DNA of 64,000 nucleotides from the NCBI RefSeq assembly GCF_022760755.1, contig NZ_JAIVFP010000001.1, forward strand, positions 3,390,001-3,454,000. Reading direction: 5' to 3'. The DNA comes from Candidatus Rhodoblastus alkanivorans. GTDB lineage: Bacteria > Pseudomonadota > Alphaproteobacteria > Rhizobiales > Beijerinckiaceae. Both the position numbers and the translations under genes were made by a program. The notes under the pieces are model-generated. The model did not search any database, had not been told where the DNA came from, and saw only the letters and a list, made by a program, of their open reading frames with translations. This document shows, in pieces, positions 34,724 through 44,120 of this stretch (position 1 is its first letter; every line of letters starts with the position of its first letter).

Positions 34724-36511
34724 ATGAATTCGATCGATCCCGCCCTCGACTCCATCATCGTGAAATATCGCCGCGATCCGACTGCCTTGTTGCAGATCCT
34801 GCGCGACGCGCAGGAAATTTTCGACTGGATTTCACCCGAAATCCGCGCCGCGATCGCCGACGCGCTCGGCATACCGGCTACGCGCATCGACAGCCTGACG
34901 CAGTTCTACGCCCATCTTTACGATGCGCCGCGCGGAAAATACCGCGTGCTGTTCGCCGACAACATCACCGACCGCATGGCCGGCGCCCCGGCGCTGATGG
35001 CGCGCATGCTCGACCATTTCGCCCTTGGGCGCGGCGAGGTTTCGCCGGACGGCCTCGTCAGCGTCGACCGCACATCCTGCACCGGCATGTGCGACCAGGG
35101 CCCGGCCCTGCTCGTCAACAACCGCGCCGTCACCCGCCTGACGCCCGAGCGCATTGACGCCATCTGCGATCTGATCCGGGCGCGCGCCCCGCTCGACCAA
35201 TGGCCGGCCGCTTTCTTCGAGGTTCACGACAATATCCGCCGCGCCGACATCGTGCTCGGGTCGCATTACGCGCCGGGCGCGGCGATCCGCGCCGCGCTGG
35301 CGCGGGGGCGCGACGGCATGGCCGCCGAAATGAAGACATCGAACCTGCGCGGACGCGGCGGCGCGGGCTTCACCACCGCGGTCAAATGGGAGGCCTGCCG
35401 CGACGCGCCGGGCGAGACGCGCTATGTCGTCTGCAACGCTGACGAGGGCGAGCCCGGCACGTTCAAGGACCGCGTGCTGCTGCAATCCTACGCCGGACAG
35501 GTGTTCGAAGGCATGATCATCGCCGCTTACGTGACGGGCGCGCGGAAAGGCTTCCTCTATCTGCGCGGCGAATATTCCTATTTGCGCGCGCCGCTCGAAG
35601 AACGGCTCGCCGAAATGCGTCGCGACGGCCTGCTCGGCCTCGCCATCTGCGGCGATCCCGGCTTTTCCTTCGACATCGACATTCACCTCGGCGCCGGCGC
35701 CTATATCTGCGGCGAGGAGACCGCGCTGATCGAATCGCTCGAAGGCAAGGCCGGCAAGCCGCGCATCAGACCGCCCTTCCCCGCGACCCACGGCTATCTC
35801 GGCCAGCCTACCGTGGTCAACAATGTCGAAACCCTGTGCAAGGCGAGTGAAATCGCGCTCGGCGGCGGGGCCGCTTTTCTCGGCCAGGGCACGCGCCAAT
35901 CGACCGGAACGAAAATCATCTCGGTTTCCGGCGATTGCGCCCGGCCCGGGCTCTACGAATATCCTTTCGGCGTGAAAATCTCGCAGGTCCTGGAGGATTG
36001 CGGCGCCTCGGACGTGCTCGCGGTCCAGATCGGCGGCGCCGCCGGCTATTGCCTCGCGCCGCATGAATTCGAGCGCCGCATCGCCTTCGAGGACGTGCCG
36101 ACCGCCGGCGCCTTCATGGTGTTCGGCGCCGGGCGCGACATGTTCGACGCCGCGCACAATTTCGCGCAATTCTTCGAGCATGAGAGCTGCGGATTCTGCA
36201 CGCCCTGCCGGGTCGGAACCGCGATCGTCGCGCGGATCCTGAACAAGATCGACGCCGGCCAGGGCGCGCATTACGAACTCAACGAATTGGGCCGCCTGCA
36301 CGACCTCGTGCGCACGTCGAGCCATTGCGGCCTCGGCCAGAGCGCGACCATGGCGCTCGACGACATGATGCGCAAATTCGCGCCCGCCTTCGAGCGCCGG
36401 CTGACTTTTCGCGATTTCGCGCCGGGCTTCGATCTCGACGCGGCGCTGGCGGAAGCGCGCGCTCTCACCGGGCGCGACGACGCCGAAGCCCATCTTGGAG
36501 CGGATTCATGA
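34724..36511 (+). CDS. hoxF: NAD-reducing hydrogenase diaphorase subunit HoxF
   Basis: 595 residues, as for HoxF with a fused NuoE-like N-terminus. The NuoF-like part has the FMN/NADH loop GRGGAGF (210-216), NADEGEPGTFKDR and YICGEETALIESLEG. The 4Fe-4S site is at Cys489, 492, 495 with Cys535. In the NuoE-like part only the second cysteine pair (Cys119, Cys123) is seen; the expected first pair is replaced around ADNITDRMAG (about 77-87). Transfers electrons between the hydrogenase and NAD in the cytoplasm. First gene of hoxFUYHW; the preceding 267-bp gap holds its promoter. Confidence 0.95.
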   Translation: MNSIDPALDSIIVKYRRDPTALLQILRDAQEIFDWISPEIRAAIADALGIPATRIDSLTQFYAHLYDAPRGKYRVLFADNITDRMAGAPALMARMLDHFALGRGEVSPDGLVSVDRTSCTGMCDQGPALLVNNRAVTRLTPERIDAICDLIRARAPLDQWPAAFFEVHDNIRRADIVLGSHYAPGAAIRAALARGRDGMAAEMKTSNLRGRGGAGFTTAVKWEACRDAPGETRYVVCNADEGEPGTFKDRVLLQSYAGQVFEGMIIAAYVTGARKGFLYLRGEYSYLRAPLEERLAEMRRDGLLGLAICGDPGFSFDIDIHLGAGAYICGEETALIESLEGKAGKPRIRPPFPATHGYLGQPTVVNNVETLCKASEIALGGGAAFLGQGTRQSTGTKIISVSGDCARPGLYEYPFGVKISQVLEDCGASDVLAVQIGGAAGYCLAPHEFERRIAFEDVPTAGAFMVFGAGRDMFDAAHNFAQFFEHESCGFCTPCRVGTAIVARILNKIDAGQGAHYELNELGRLHDLVRTSSHCGLGQSATMALDDMMRKFAPAFERRLTFRDFAPGFDLDAALAEARALTGRDDAEAHLGADS

Positions 36512-37224
36512 GCGATATTCCGGCGCGCTTCACTCTTGACGGCCAGCCAGTCGCCTTCGAGCCCGGCCAGACCATTTTGCAGGCGGCGCTCGCGGCGGGA
36601 ATTTATATTCCCCATCTCTGCGCCCATCCGGACTTCGAACCGCATGGCTCCTGCAAGCTCTGCACGATCGTCGTCAACGGCCGCCACGGCTCGGCCTGCA
36701 CCATCGGGGCCATGCCCGGACAGGACGCGCGCAGCGACACGCCGGAGTTGAACGAGCATCGCCGCGCCTTGCTGCAAATGCTGTTCGCGGAGGGCAATCA
36801 TTTCTGCCCGGGCTGCGAGAAGAGCGGCAATTGCCAGTTGCAGGCGCTCGCCTATGACCTCGAAATGTACGATCCTCATTTCGCGCAATTCTTTCCCGCG
36901 CGCGAGGTGGACGCCTCCCATCCCCGGGCCCTGCTGGATTTCAACCGCTGCATCATGTGCGAGCTGTGCGTGCGCGCCTCCCGCGACGTCGACGGCAAGA
37001 ATGTCTTCGCGCTCGCAGGGAGAGGCCGCGACTCCCATATCGTCGTCAATTCGCCGAGCGGCCGCCTTGGCGATTCCACTTTCTCGATCGATGATGCAGC
37101 CGCTCATATCTGTCCGATCGGGGCGATCCTGATCAAGGAAATCGGTTTCGCGCAGCCGATCGGCGCGCGGCTGTATGACCGCGAGACCATCGAGGACGTC
37201 AGCCTGCGCGAGGAGGGAAAATGA
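36508..37224 (+). CDS. hoxU: NAD-reducing hydrogenase subunit HoxU
   Basis: 238 residues from the ATG at 36508, which overlaps the hoxF stop (ATGA). The N-terminal plant-type 2Fe-2S site is in CAHPDFEPHGSCKLC and SACT. The His-Cys site is in NHFCPGCEKSGNCQL. A further 4Fe-4S ligand set reads CIMCELCVRA and CPIGAI. Together with HoxF it forms the diaphorase module, carrying electrons from HoxYH to FMN. Length matches HoxU rather than the longer NuoG. Confidence 0.95.
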   Translation: MSDIPARFTLDGQPVAFEPGQTILQAALAAGIYIPHLCAHPDFEPHGSCKLCTIVVNGRHGSACTIGAMPGQDARSDTPELNEHRRALLQMLFAEGNHFCPGCEKSGNCQLQALAYDLEMYDPHFAQFFPAREVDASHPRALLDFNRCIMCELCVRASRDVDGKNVFALAGRGRDSHIVVNSPSGRLGDSTFSIDDAAAHICPIGAILIKEIGFAQPIGARLYDRETIEDVSLREEGK

Positions 37225-37225
37225 G

Positions 37226-37786
37226 ATGAACGCTTTTCCCTCGCAACGCCCGGAAAAACGCCTGAGGATCGCCACCGCGACGCTCGGCGGCTGTTTCGGC
37301 TGCCATATGTCGCTGCTCGACATCGACGAGCGCATATTGGAGCTGGCGAAGATCGCCGATTTCGACCGCTCGCCCTTCACCGACATCAAACATTGCGGGC
37401 CAAGCGACATCGGCCTGATCGAAGGTGGCGTCACCAACTCCGAAAATGTCCATGTGCTGCGCGAATTCCGCGCCAATTGCCGGACCCTGATCGCGGTTGG
37501 CGCCTGCGCGATCAATGGCGGCCTGCCGGCGCAACGCAATCCGATCGACATCGGCGACCTGCTGCGCGAAGTCTATTGCGAGCGCGTGGACGAAAACCCG
37601 CAAATTCCGAGCGATCCCGAACTGCCGCTGCTGCTCGACAAGGTCTATCCGATCCACGAAATCGTGCGGGTCGATTACGCCATTCCCGGCTGTCCGCCTT
37701 CGGCCGACGCCTTGTGGAAATTTCTGACCGATCTGATCGGCGGACGCACGCCGCGCCTCGATTACGCTCATTTCCGTTTCGATTGA
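37226..37786 (+). CDS. hoxY: NAD-reducing hydrogenase small subunit HoxY
   Basis: 186 residues from the ATG at 37226, two bases past the hoxU stop. Proximal 4Fe-4S ligands are seen in GGCFGCHMSLLDID (Cys23, Cys26), VGACAINGG and PGCPPSADALWKF. No Tat signal is present, as expected for a cytoplasmic group 3d enzyme. Binds HoxH to form the hydrogenase module. Confidence 0.95.
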   Translation: MNAFPSQRPEKRLRIATATLGGCFGCHMSLLDIDERILELAKIADFDRSPFTDIKHCGPSDIGLIEGGVTNSENVHVLREFRANCRTLIAVGACAINGGLPAQRNPIDIGDLLREVYCERVDENPQIPSDPELPLLLDKVYPIHEIVRVDYAIPGCPPSADALWKFLTDLIGGRTPRLDYAHFRFD

Positions 37787-37793
37787 GATCGCC

Positions 37794-39269
37794 ATGTTCC
37801 CGCTGGAAAACGCCGAAACCAAACAGGGCCTCCGCCGCATCGCCATCGATCCGGTGACGAGGGTCGAAGGCCACGGCAAAGTCACTCTGCTGCTCGACGA
37901 CGACAATCACGTCCATCAGGCGCGCCTGCACATCGTCGAATTCCGCGGCTTCGAGGCTTTCATCGAGGGTCGGCCGTACTGGGAGGTTCCGGTCACCGTG
38001 CAGCGCCTGTGCGGCATCTGCCCGGTCAGCCACCAGCTCGCCGCGGTCAAGGCGATGGACCTGATCGCGGGCTATGAGCGGCTGACGCCGACGGCCGAGA
38101 AATTGCGCCGGCTGATGCATTACGGCCAGATCCTGCAATCGCATGCGGTGCATTTCTTCCATCTCGCCTCGCCCGATCTCCTGCTCGGCTTCGACAGCGA
38201 GCCGACGAAGCGCAACATTCTCGGGGTCGCGGCGCAATTTCCCGATATTGCGAAACAGGGCATCTTCCTGCGCAAATATGGCCAGGAGGTCATCCGCCAT
38301 GTTTCGGGCAAGCGCATCCATGGCGTCGGCGCCATCCCCGGCGGCGTCTCCAAAGCGCTGACCGACGTGGAGCGCGACGAATTGCGCCGCGACGTCGACA
38401 CCATGATCCAATGGGCGCGCGACGCCGTCCGCCTCGTGGCGAGGATTCACACGACCCATCCGGAATTCTACGACTCCTTCGGCGAATTCCGCGCCTCGAT
38501 GATGAGCCTCGTCGGGCCCGATGGCGCGCTGGAGCTTTATGACGGCGCGCTTCGCGCCCGCGACGCCGATGGCGGATTGATCTTCGACGGCGCGCCCTGC
38601 GCCAGCTACAACGAATTCCTGCAGGAAGAGGTCAAGTCCTGGACCTATATGAAATTCCCGCATATCCGCGCGCTCGGCGCGGAAGCGGGCTGGTATCGCG
38701 TCGGCCCGCTTGCGCGCGTCCAGACCTGCGATTTCATCGCGACCCCGCTCGCCGAGGCCGAGCGGAAAAACTTCCTCGCAGCCGGCGGCGGCAAGCCGCG
38801 CCACGGCACGCTGCTGTACCATTGGGCGCGAATGATCGAGGCCCTCCACGCGGCGGAAACGATCCGCGATCTCCTCGACGATGTCGAGATCGTCGGGACC
38901 GATCTGATCGGCGAAAAAGGCGAACGCCGCGAAGAGGCGGTCGGGGTGATCGAGGCGCCGCGCGGAACGCTGATCCATCATTATCGCGTCGGCGCCGACG
39001 ATCTCGTCAAATATTGCAATCTCATCGTCTCGACCACCAACAACAACCAGGCGATGAACGAGGCCGTCCGCAGCGTGGCGCGGAGCTTCATTGACGGAAA
39101 CGAGGTCACCGAGGGCCTGCTCAACCATATCGAGGTCGCGATCCGCGCCTATGATCCCTGCCTGTCCTGCGCCACCCACGCCATCGGCCAGATGCCGCTG
39201 CAGGTCGATCTGGTGGATTCCTCGGGCGCGCTCGTGAGCCGTCGCGCGAAGAATTTTTCCGCCGCGTGA
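37794..39269 (+). CDS. hoxH: NAD-reducing hydrogenase large subunit HoxH
   Basis: 491 residues. The NiFe site ligands are RLCGICPVSH (Cys73, Cys76) and DPCLSCATHA (Cys456, Cys459). The N-terminal DPVTRVEGHGK is typical of the large subunit. The 28 or so residues after His462 form the tail that HoxW should remove once nickel is in place. It sits seven bases after hoxY. Catalyses reversible hydrogen oxidation; activity depends on Hyp proteins, of which hypC is at 21.7 kb. Confidence 0.97.
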   Translation: MFPLENAETKQGLRRIAIDPVTRVEGHGKVTLLLDDDNHVHQARLHIVEFRGFEAFIEGRPYWEVPVTVQRLCGICPVSHQLAAVKAMDLIAGYERLTPTAEKLRRLMHYGQILQSHAVHFFHLASPDLLLGFDSEPTKRNILGVAAQFPDIAKQGIFLRKYGQEVIRHVSGKRIHGVGAIPGGVSKALTDVERDELRRDVDTMIQWARDAVRLVARIHTTHPEFYDSFGEFRASMMSLVGPDGALELYDGALRARDADGGLIFDGAPCASYNEFLQEEVKSWTYMKFPHIRALGAEAGWYRVGPLARVQTCDFIATPLAEAERKNFLAAGGGKPRHGTLLYHWARMIEALHAAETIRDLLDDVEIVGTDLIGEKGERREEAVGVIEAPRGTLIHHYRVGADDLVKYCNLIVSTTNNNQAMNEAVRSVARSFIDGNEVTEGLLNHIEVAIRAYDPCLSCATHAIGQMPLQVDLVDSSGALVSRRAKNFSAA

Positions 39270-39739
39270 GGCTCGTCGTCTTCGGATGGGGCAATGAAGC
39301 GCGCGGCGACGACGCGCTCGGGCCTCTGCTGCTCGCGCGCATCGCCGCAGCCCAATGGCCTGACAGCGCTTTGATCGAGGATTTCCAGCTTCAGCTCGAA
39401 CATGTGCTCGACCTGCAAGGCGCCGAACTCGCGCTCTTTCTCGACGCCGGCAGGGCCACGCCGGCGCCCTTCGCCTTCAGCGAGATTTTCCCGCGCAAAA
39501 ACCTGACCCACACCAGCCATGCGCTCGCGCCGGAGAGCGTGCTGGCGGTTTACGAACAGACGCTCGGGGGCAACCCGCCGCCGGCCTTTCTTCTCTGCAT
39601 GCGCGGCGAAAATTTCGATCTCGGCGCGGGTTTGAGCGATGACGGCGCCGCGCGGCTGGAACAAGCCTGGGCTTTCCTGCAACGGCTTGAAGCGGGGCGC
39701 AGCGCGGAAAACTGGCGCCGTCACGCCACAAAAATTTGA
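39266..39739 (+). CDS. hoxW: Hydrogenase maturation protease HoxW
   Basis: 157 residues from a GTG at 39266 overlapping the hoxH stop (GTGA). It starts with the family motif VVFGWGNEARGDDALGPLL, in which Glu and Asp bind nickel. A later acid is in LALFLDAGR, and a His lies in LTHTSHALAPES. Cleaves the HoxH C-terminal tail. Its coupling to hoxH is usual for group 3d operons. No clear terminator follows. Confidence 0.9.
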   Translation: MRLVVFGWGNEARGDDALGPLLLARIAAAQWPDSALIEDFQLQLEHVLDLQGAELALFLDAGRATPAPFAFSEIFPRKNLTHTSHALAPESVLAVYEQTLGGNPPPAFLLCMRGENFDLGAGLSDDGAARLEQAWAFLQRLEAGRSAENWRRHATKI

Positions 39740-39826
39740 GGCGGACACCATTTTCCCGCTGCGGAAAGGCCGCGATTTCCCAACATAAACGCGACCAATT
39801 TGAACCGGATCGCAAGGAATGCGTCA

Positions 39827-40042
39827 ATGAGTTCGCAACAACGCCAGCCGCGGCGCGACGCGGCGCTCGAATTCTGGATCGGCCGCGACGAACAGGGATT
39901 CTGGACCGCGCGCGACGCCGACGGGCGCGAGGGCGGCCTGTTCGTCAGCCGCGAGGAGGCGGTGAAATTCGCCAGAACCGCCAGACCCCGCGGCCAAGGC
40001 GTCGCAAAGCCTGCGCCCGCGCCGCTCGATCTGTGGAAATAA
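39827..40042 (+). CDS. Small DUF2188-like protein
   Basis: 71 residues from the ATG at 39827 (AAGGA nine bases upstream). The core ALEFWIGRDEQGFWTARDAD then GLFVSREEAVKFAR fits a short beta-beta-alpha unit similar to DUF2188-type proteins. The ending PAPAPLDLWK is unstructured. Function unknown. Follows hoxW by 87 bp on the same strand. Confidence 0.55.
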   Translation: MSSQQRQPRRDAALEFWIGRDEQGFWTARDADGREGGLFVSREEAVKFARTARPRGQGVAKPAPAPLDLWK

Positions 40043-40354
40043 GGCGCATCGGAACGCTATCGCGAAGACCCTATGCGCCCTTTGGTGCCGAAAGCGCCGG
40101 CGACTCGGCCCCGACGCTTTCGGCGGTCCAGCGCCTGCGCCTCCGACGCCAGCAACAGGCCCGGAACGATGGCGATAGCGGCGTCAACCCTCTGCCGACT
40201 TGCATTCCTCGCTGTCTGCCGCTTTCATTCGTAACGGGGAAGTTAACGGAATATTCTGTTCCCGCGACCACGCTTGCGGCGGCGAACGGCTCGGTTCACG
40301 TCGGGTTCATTCGCCCTGAAGAGAATGAAAACACTCTGACGAGGGAGGGATGAA
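40043..40354. other. 312-bp gap with a 10-bp stem
   Basis: Contains GCCGAAAGCG (40087-40096) and CGCTTTCGGC (40115-40124), a perfect 10-bp stem with an 18-base loop. It may end the upstream transcript, although no T-run follows. The rest should hold the promoter of the secreted peptide gene. No coding stretch is seen. Confidence 0.4.
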
Positions 40355-40672
40355 ATGCATATCTTCGCAAAATGCCTTGTCGTCGCCGGCGCGCTGTTTG
40401 GTGCCAGTCTGATCGGAACGGGCGCCGCGAGCGCCATGCCGATCGCGCCCGATGGCGGCGCCCATACTTCGACAGCGCCGATCGAAACGGTCGGATGGCG
40501 CTGCGGCCCGGGCTGGCACATCAATCCCTGGGGCCGCTGCGTTCCCAACCGCAGGGTCTATTACGGCGCGCCGGTCTATCGTCCCTATGGCGTTTATCGC
40601 CCCTATTATCGTCGCCCCTATTATGGCCACCCCTATTATCACCGCCACTATTATCACCGCCGCTATTGGTGA
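40355..40672 (+). CDS. GCG_CRPN-type exported Tyr/His-rich protein
   Basis: 105 residues. A signal peptide (MHIFAKCLVVAGALFGASLI then GTGAASA) is followed by the conserved block WRCGPGWHINPWGRCVPN, in which the two Cys probably pair. This is the mark of the GCG_CRPN prefix-to-repeats family. The tail is built of short Tyr/Pro/His/Arg repeats such as RPYYRRPYYGHPYY. Exported; surface or metal-binding roles are guesses. A strong GAGGGAGGG site precedes the ATG. The end overlaps the convergent oxidoreductase gene by ten bases. Confidence 0.8.
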   Translation: MHIFAKCLVVAGALFGASLIGTGAASAMPIAPDGGAHTSTAPIETVGWRCGPGWHINPWGRCVPNRRVYYGAPVYRPYGVYRPYYRRPYYGHPYYHRHYYHRRYW

Positions 40673-41904
40673 GAGAACCGCCCGATCGCAAAGGGCTCGG
40701 GATCGGCGAAAGGCTTTTCGCCGGTCATCATTTCCGCCAGCAGGCGGCCGGTGACCGCCGCCAGCGTCAGGCCATGATGCTGGTGGCCGAAATTGAACCA
40801 CAATCCCCTGTGGCGCGGCGCCGGGCCGATGATCGGCAACATATCCGGCAGGCAGGGGCGCCGACCGATCCAGGGTTTCGGATCAAGCCGCTCCCCCAAC
40901 GGGAATAATTGGCGTGCGATGACTTCGCTCGCGTCGATCTGGGTATAATCGGGCGGCGCGTCGCGCCGCGCGAATTCCGCGCCGGAAGTCATGCGGATTC
41001 CGCGCGCCATGGGCGCGAGGAGAAAACCGTTGTCGGCGTCGAGCGCGGGATGGTTGAGAACCGCGCGCGGCGCGAAATGCATGTGATAGCCGCGCTTGAC
41101 GGCCAAAGGGCAGGAATAGCCAAGGGGCGCGATGACAGTCTCCGCCCAGGGGCCGAGGCAGACCACCGCCGCTTCCGCCGTCAATGGCCCCTCCTCCGTC
41201 ACGACGCCGTAACCCGCGCTGGCGGGCCGGAAGGTTTTGGCGTCGCCGCGCAGGAAAACGCCGCCGCGCTTCTCGAACAGGGCAAGATATTTCAGCGTCA
41301 GCGCCAGCGGATCTTTGAGCGAGGCGGGGTCGAGATAATGCACGGCGCCATGGACGCCGTTGAGCGAAGGCTCGATCCTGCTCAGCGCCGCGGAATCATA
41401 GAGCGCGACCTTGAGACCGTAAGGCTCGATCGCTTTCGCCGCCGCGCGCCCGGCAGCGAAAGTTCTTTCGCTGCGAAAAAGCTTCAGCCAGCCGGTCTTG
41501 CGCATCAAGTCGAGCGCGCCGGCCTCCGCCATCAGCTTTTCATGTTCGCTCAGCGAGTTTTCGATCAGCGGCCGCGCGGCAAGAGCGTGGCGCAAGGCGC
41601 GCTCCGGCGCGCTCTCCCACCAATAGCGCAACAGCCAGGGCGCAAAATAAGGCAGATCGCGCAGGTGATAGCGCGCCTCATTGGCGCCGTTGACGGCATA
41701 AAGCGCCAGCGCCCGCCAGTCGTGCGGGAAAAGATAGGGAAAGATCGAGGCGCGCTCGATCAGCCCGGCGTTGCCGTAAGAGGTTTCCTCTCCGGCGCCG
41801 CGCCGGTCCACGAGAACGACCTCGCGCCCGCGCGCCTGGATTTGCAGCGCCGTCGCCACACCGACGATTCCCGCGCCCAGCACAAGCACTTCCGTCCGAC
41901 GCAT
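40663..41904 (-). CDS. FAD-dependent amino-acid oxidoreductase (DadA-like)
   Basis: About 413 residues from the ATG at 41904 ([20 protein letters not shown]); an upstream ATG at 41937 is possible. The dinucleotide motif [17 protein letters not shown] is followed by [18 protein letters not shown], the pattern of D-amino-acid dehydrogenase DadA. The C-terminus has [20 protein letters not shown] and [11 protein letters not shown], as in the family. Oxidises an amino acid or related amine, passing electrons to the respiratory chain; the substrate is not certain. Confidence 0.8.
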   Translation of the reverse strand: MRRTEVLVLGAGIVGVATALQIQARGREVVLVDRRGAGEETSYGNAGLIERASIFPYLFPHDWRALALYAVNGANEARYHLRDLPYFAPWLLRYWWESAPERALRHALAARPLIENSLSEHEKLMAEAGALDLMRKTGWLKLFRSERTFAAGRAAAKAIEPYGLKVALYDSAALSRIEPSLNGVHGAVHYLDPASLKDPLALTLKYLALFEKRGGVFLRGDAKTFRPASAGYGVVTEEGPLTAEAAVVCLGPWAETVIAPLGYSCPLAVKRGYHMHFAPRAVLNHPALDADNGFLLAPMARGIRMTSGAEFARRDAPPDYTQIDASEVIARQLFPLGERLDPKPWIGRRPCLPDMLPIIGPAPRHRGLWFNFGHQHHGLTLAAVTGRLLAEMMTGEKPFADPEPFAIGRFSHQ

Positions 41905-42022
41905 TCCCTTGGCCTCGCGCATCCCTGCTTCGCCCAAGCAATGCGGGCGCCAAAAGGCGGCCGGTGGACGCCGCGTCCCCGATCATGTAGGAGCGAATTC
42001 GAACAAAAACCAGGAAACGCCG

Positions 42023-42703
42023 ATGCGCCCGTTGAAAATCGCCCCGTCGATTCTTTCCGCCGATTTCTCCAAACTCGGCGAGGAAGTCCGCGCCATTGTC
42101 GCGGCGGGCGCCGACATCGTCCATGTCGATGTCATGGACGGCCATTTCGTGCCTAATATCACCATCGGTCCCGACGTCGTAAAAAGCCTGCGGCCGTATA
42201 CGGACAGGATTTTCGACGTCCATCTGATGATCGCGCCCTGCGATCCTTACCTGGAAGCCTTCGCCAAGGCGGGCTCCGATTATATCGTCGTCCATGCCGA
42301 GGCCGGCCCGCATTTGCACCGCTCGTTGCAGGCGATCCGGGCGCTCGGGAAAAAGGCCGGCGTCTCGCTCAATCCGGCGACGCCGGCGGATGTGGTCGAA
42401 TATGTGCTCGACGAGCTCGACCTCATTCTGGTCATGTCGGTCAATCCGGGTTTCGGCGGCCAGAAATTCATCCCCGCCACGCTCGAAAAGCTGCGCCGGC
42501 TCAAGGCGATGATCGGCGACCGTCCAATCGATCTTGAAGTGGACGGTGGGGTGACGCCTGAAAACGCCATGGACGTCGTCGGCGCCGGGGCCAACTGGCT
42601 CGTCGCCGGCTCCGCCGTCTTCAAAGGCGGCCCGGAGCATTACAAGAAGAACATCGACGCCCTACGCCTCGCCGCCCATATGGCGCGGGGCGAGGTGATC
42701 TAG
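42023..42703 (+). CDS. rpe: Ribulose-phosphate 3-epimerase
   Basis: 226 residues from the ATG at 42023 ([20 protein letters not shown]). TIM-barrel signatures [37 protein letters not shown] and [11 protein letters not shown] supply the metal-binding His/Asp residues and the phosphate loop. Interconverts ribulose 5-phosphate and xylulose 5-phosphate in the pentose phosphate or Calvin cycle. A long hairpin follows the gene. Confidence 0.97.
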   Translation: MRPLKIAPSILSADFSKLGEEVRAIVAAGADIVHVDVMDGHFVPNITIGPDVVKSLRPYTDRIFDVHLMIAPCDPYLEAFAKAGSDYIVVHAEAGPHLHRSLQAIRALGKKAGVSLNPATPADVVEYVLDELDLILVMSVNPGFGGQKFIPATLEKLRRLKAMIGDRPIDLEVDGGVTPENAMDVVGAGANWLVAGSAVFKGGPEHYKKNIDALRLAAHMARGEVI

Positions 42704-42726
42704 CCGCAATCCTTCCCGCTCTCCCC

Positions 42727-42756
42727 GCATAGGGCGTCCGTCAGGACGCCCTATGC
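42727..42756. terminator. 13-bp perfect hairpin between rpe and purB
   Basis: GCATAGGGCGTCC-GTCA-GGACGCCCTATGC forms a perfect 13-bp stem with a four-base loop. It is flanked by the direct repeat CTCTCCCCGCA. It lacks a T-run and may be a dispersed repeat acting as terminator or mRNA stabiliser. Confidence 0.55.
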
Positions 42757-42809
42757 CCTCTCCCCGCAATCGGGGAAGAGAGTTTTCCCGTCCCGTTGCG
42801 AGATAAGCC

Positions 42810-44120
42810 ATGATCCCCCGTTATTCCCGCCCCGAAATGGTTGCGATCTGGGAGCCGCAGACCCGGTTCAAGATCTGGTTCGAGATCGAGGCCCATGCCT
42901 GCGACGCCTTGGCCGAGATCGGCGTCATCCCCAAGGAAAGCGCCAGGGCGATCTGGGAGAAGGCGGGCCATGTCACGTTCGATGTCGATCGCATCGACGA
43001 AATCGAGCGCGTCACCAAGCATGACGTCATCGCCTTCCTGACCCATCTCGCCGAATTCATCGGGCCGGATTCGCGCTTCGTCCATCAGGGCATGACCTCG
43101 TCGGACGTGCTCGACACCTGCCTTTCGGTGCAGCTCACGCGCGCCGCCGACATTCTCATCAAGGATGTGGACGATCTGCTCGCCGCGCTCAAACGCCGCG
43201 CCTTCGAGCACAAGATGACGCCATCGATCGGCCGCTCGCACGGCATCCATGCCGAGCCGGTGACTTTCGGTCTGAAGATGGCCGAGGCTTACGCCGAGTT
43301 CGCCCGCGCGCGTAAAAGGCTCGTCGACGCGCGGGAGGAAATCGCGGTCTGCGCCATTTCCGGCGCGGTCGGCACTTTCGCCAATATTGACCCGCGCGTC
43401 GAAGAGCATGTCGCGAAAAAAATGGGCCTGAAGCCGGAGCCGGTTTCGACCCAGGTCATCCCCCGCGACCGCCACGCCATGTTCTTCGCTACGCTCGGCG
43501 TCGTGGCGTCGAGTGTCGAGCGTCTGGCGATTGAAATCCGCCATTTGCAACGCACCGAGGTGCTGGAGGCGGAGGAATTTTTCTCGGAGGGGCAGAAAGG
43601 CTCCTCCGCCATGCCGCACAAGCGCAATCCGGTGCTGACCGAAAACCTGACCGGCCTTGCCCGCCTCGTGCGCGGCATGGTCACGCCGGCGCTGGAAAAT
43701 GTGGCGCTGTGGCACGAGCGCGACATTTCCCATTCGTCCGTCGAGCGCATGATCGGCCCCGACGCCACGGTGACGCTCGATTTCGCGCTCGCGCGCCTCA
43801 CCGGCGTGATCGACAAGCTGCTGGTCTACCCAAAAAACATGCAAAAAAACCTCGACCTGCTCGGCGGCCTCGTCCATTCCCAGCGCGTGCTGCTGGCGCT
43901 GACGCAAAAAGGCGCCTCGCGCGAGGACGCCTATAAATATGTCCAGCGCAACGCCATGCCGGTGTGGCGCGGCGAGGGCGATTTCCTCGACCTGTTGAAA
44001 AAAGACCCCGACGTGAAGCGGCTTCTGAGTGACACCGAACTGGAAGAGAAATTCGACCTCGGCTACCACCTCAAGCATGTCGATACGATTTTCGGCCGCG
44101 TGTTCGGCAAAGACGCATGA
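42810..44120 (+). CDS. purB: Adenylosuccinate lyase
   Basis: 436 residues. It starts MIPRYSRPEMVAIWEPQTRF. Family signature GSSAMPHKRNP lies near residues 264-274; substrate His residues are in GRSHGIHAEP and TSSDVLDT. Catalyses two fumarate-releasing steps of purine synthesis. Its stop overlaps the start of the TSUP gene (ATGA), so the two are coupled. Confidence 0.97.
   Translation: MIPRYSRPEMVAIWEPQTRFKIWFEIEAHACDALAEIGVIPKESARAIWEKAGHVTFDVDRIDEIERVTKHDVIAFLTHLAEFIGPDSRFVHQGMTSSDVLDTCLSVQLTRAADILIKDVDDLLAALKRRAFEHKMTPSIGRSHGIHAEPVTFGLKMAEAYAEFARARKRLVDAREEIAVCAISGAVGTFANIDPRVEEHVAKKMGLKPEPVSTQVIPRDRHAMFFATLGVVASSVERLAIEIRHLQRTEVLEAEEFFSEGQKGSSAMPHKRNPVLTENLTGLARLVRGMVTPALENVALWHERDISHSSVERMIGPDATVTLDFALARLTGVIDKLLVYPKNMQKNLDLLGGLVHSQRVLLALTQKGASREDAYKYVQRNAMPVWRGEGDFLDLLKKDPDVKRLLSDTELEEKFDLGYHLKHVDTIFGRVFGKDA

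Noticed and set aside
34832-39179. Minus-strand frames opposite hoxF and hoxH
   Set aside because: Shadows of the hox genes on the other strand, with no start signals or motifs.
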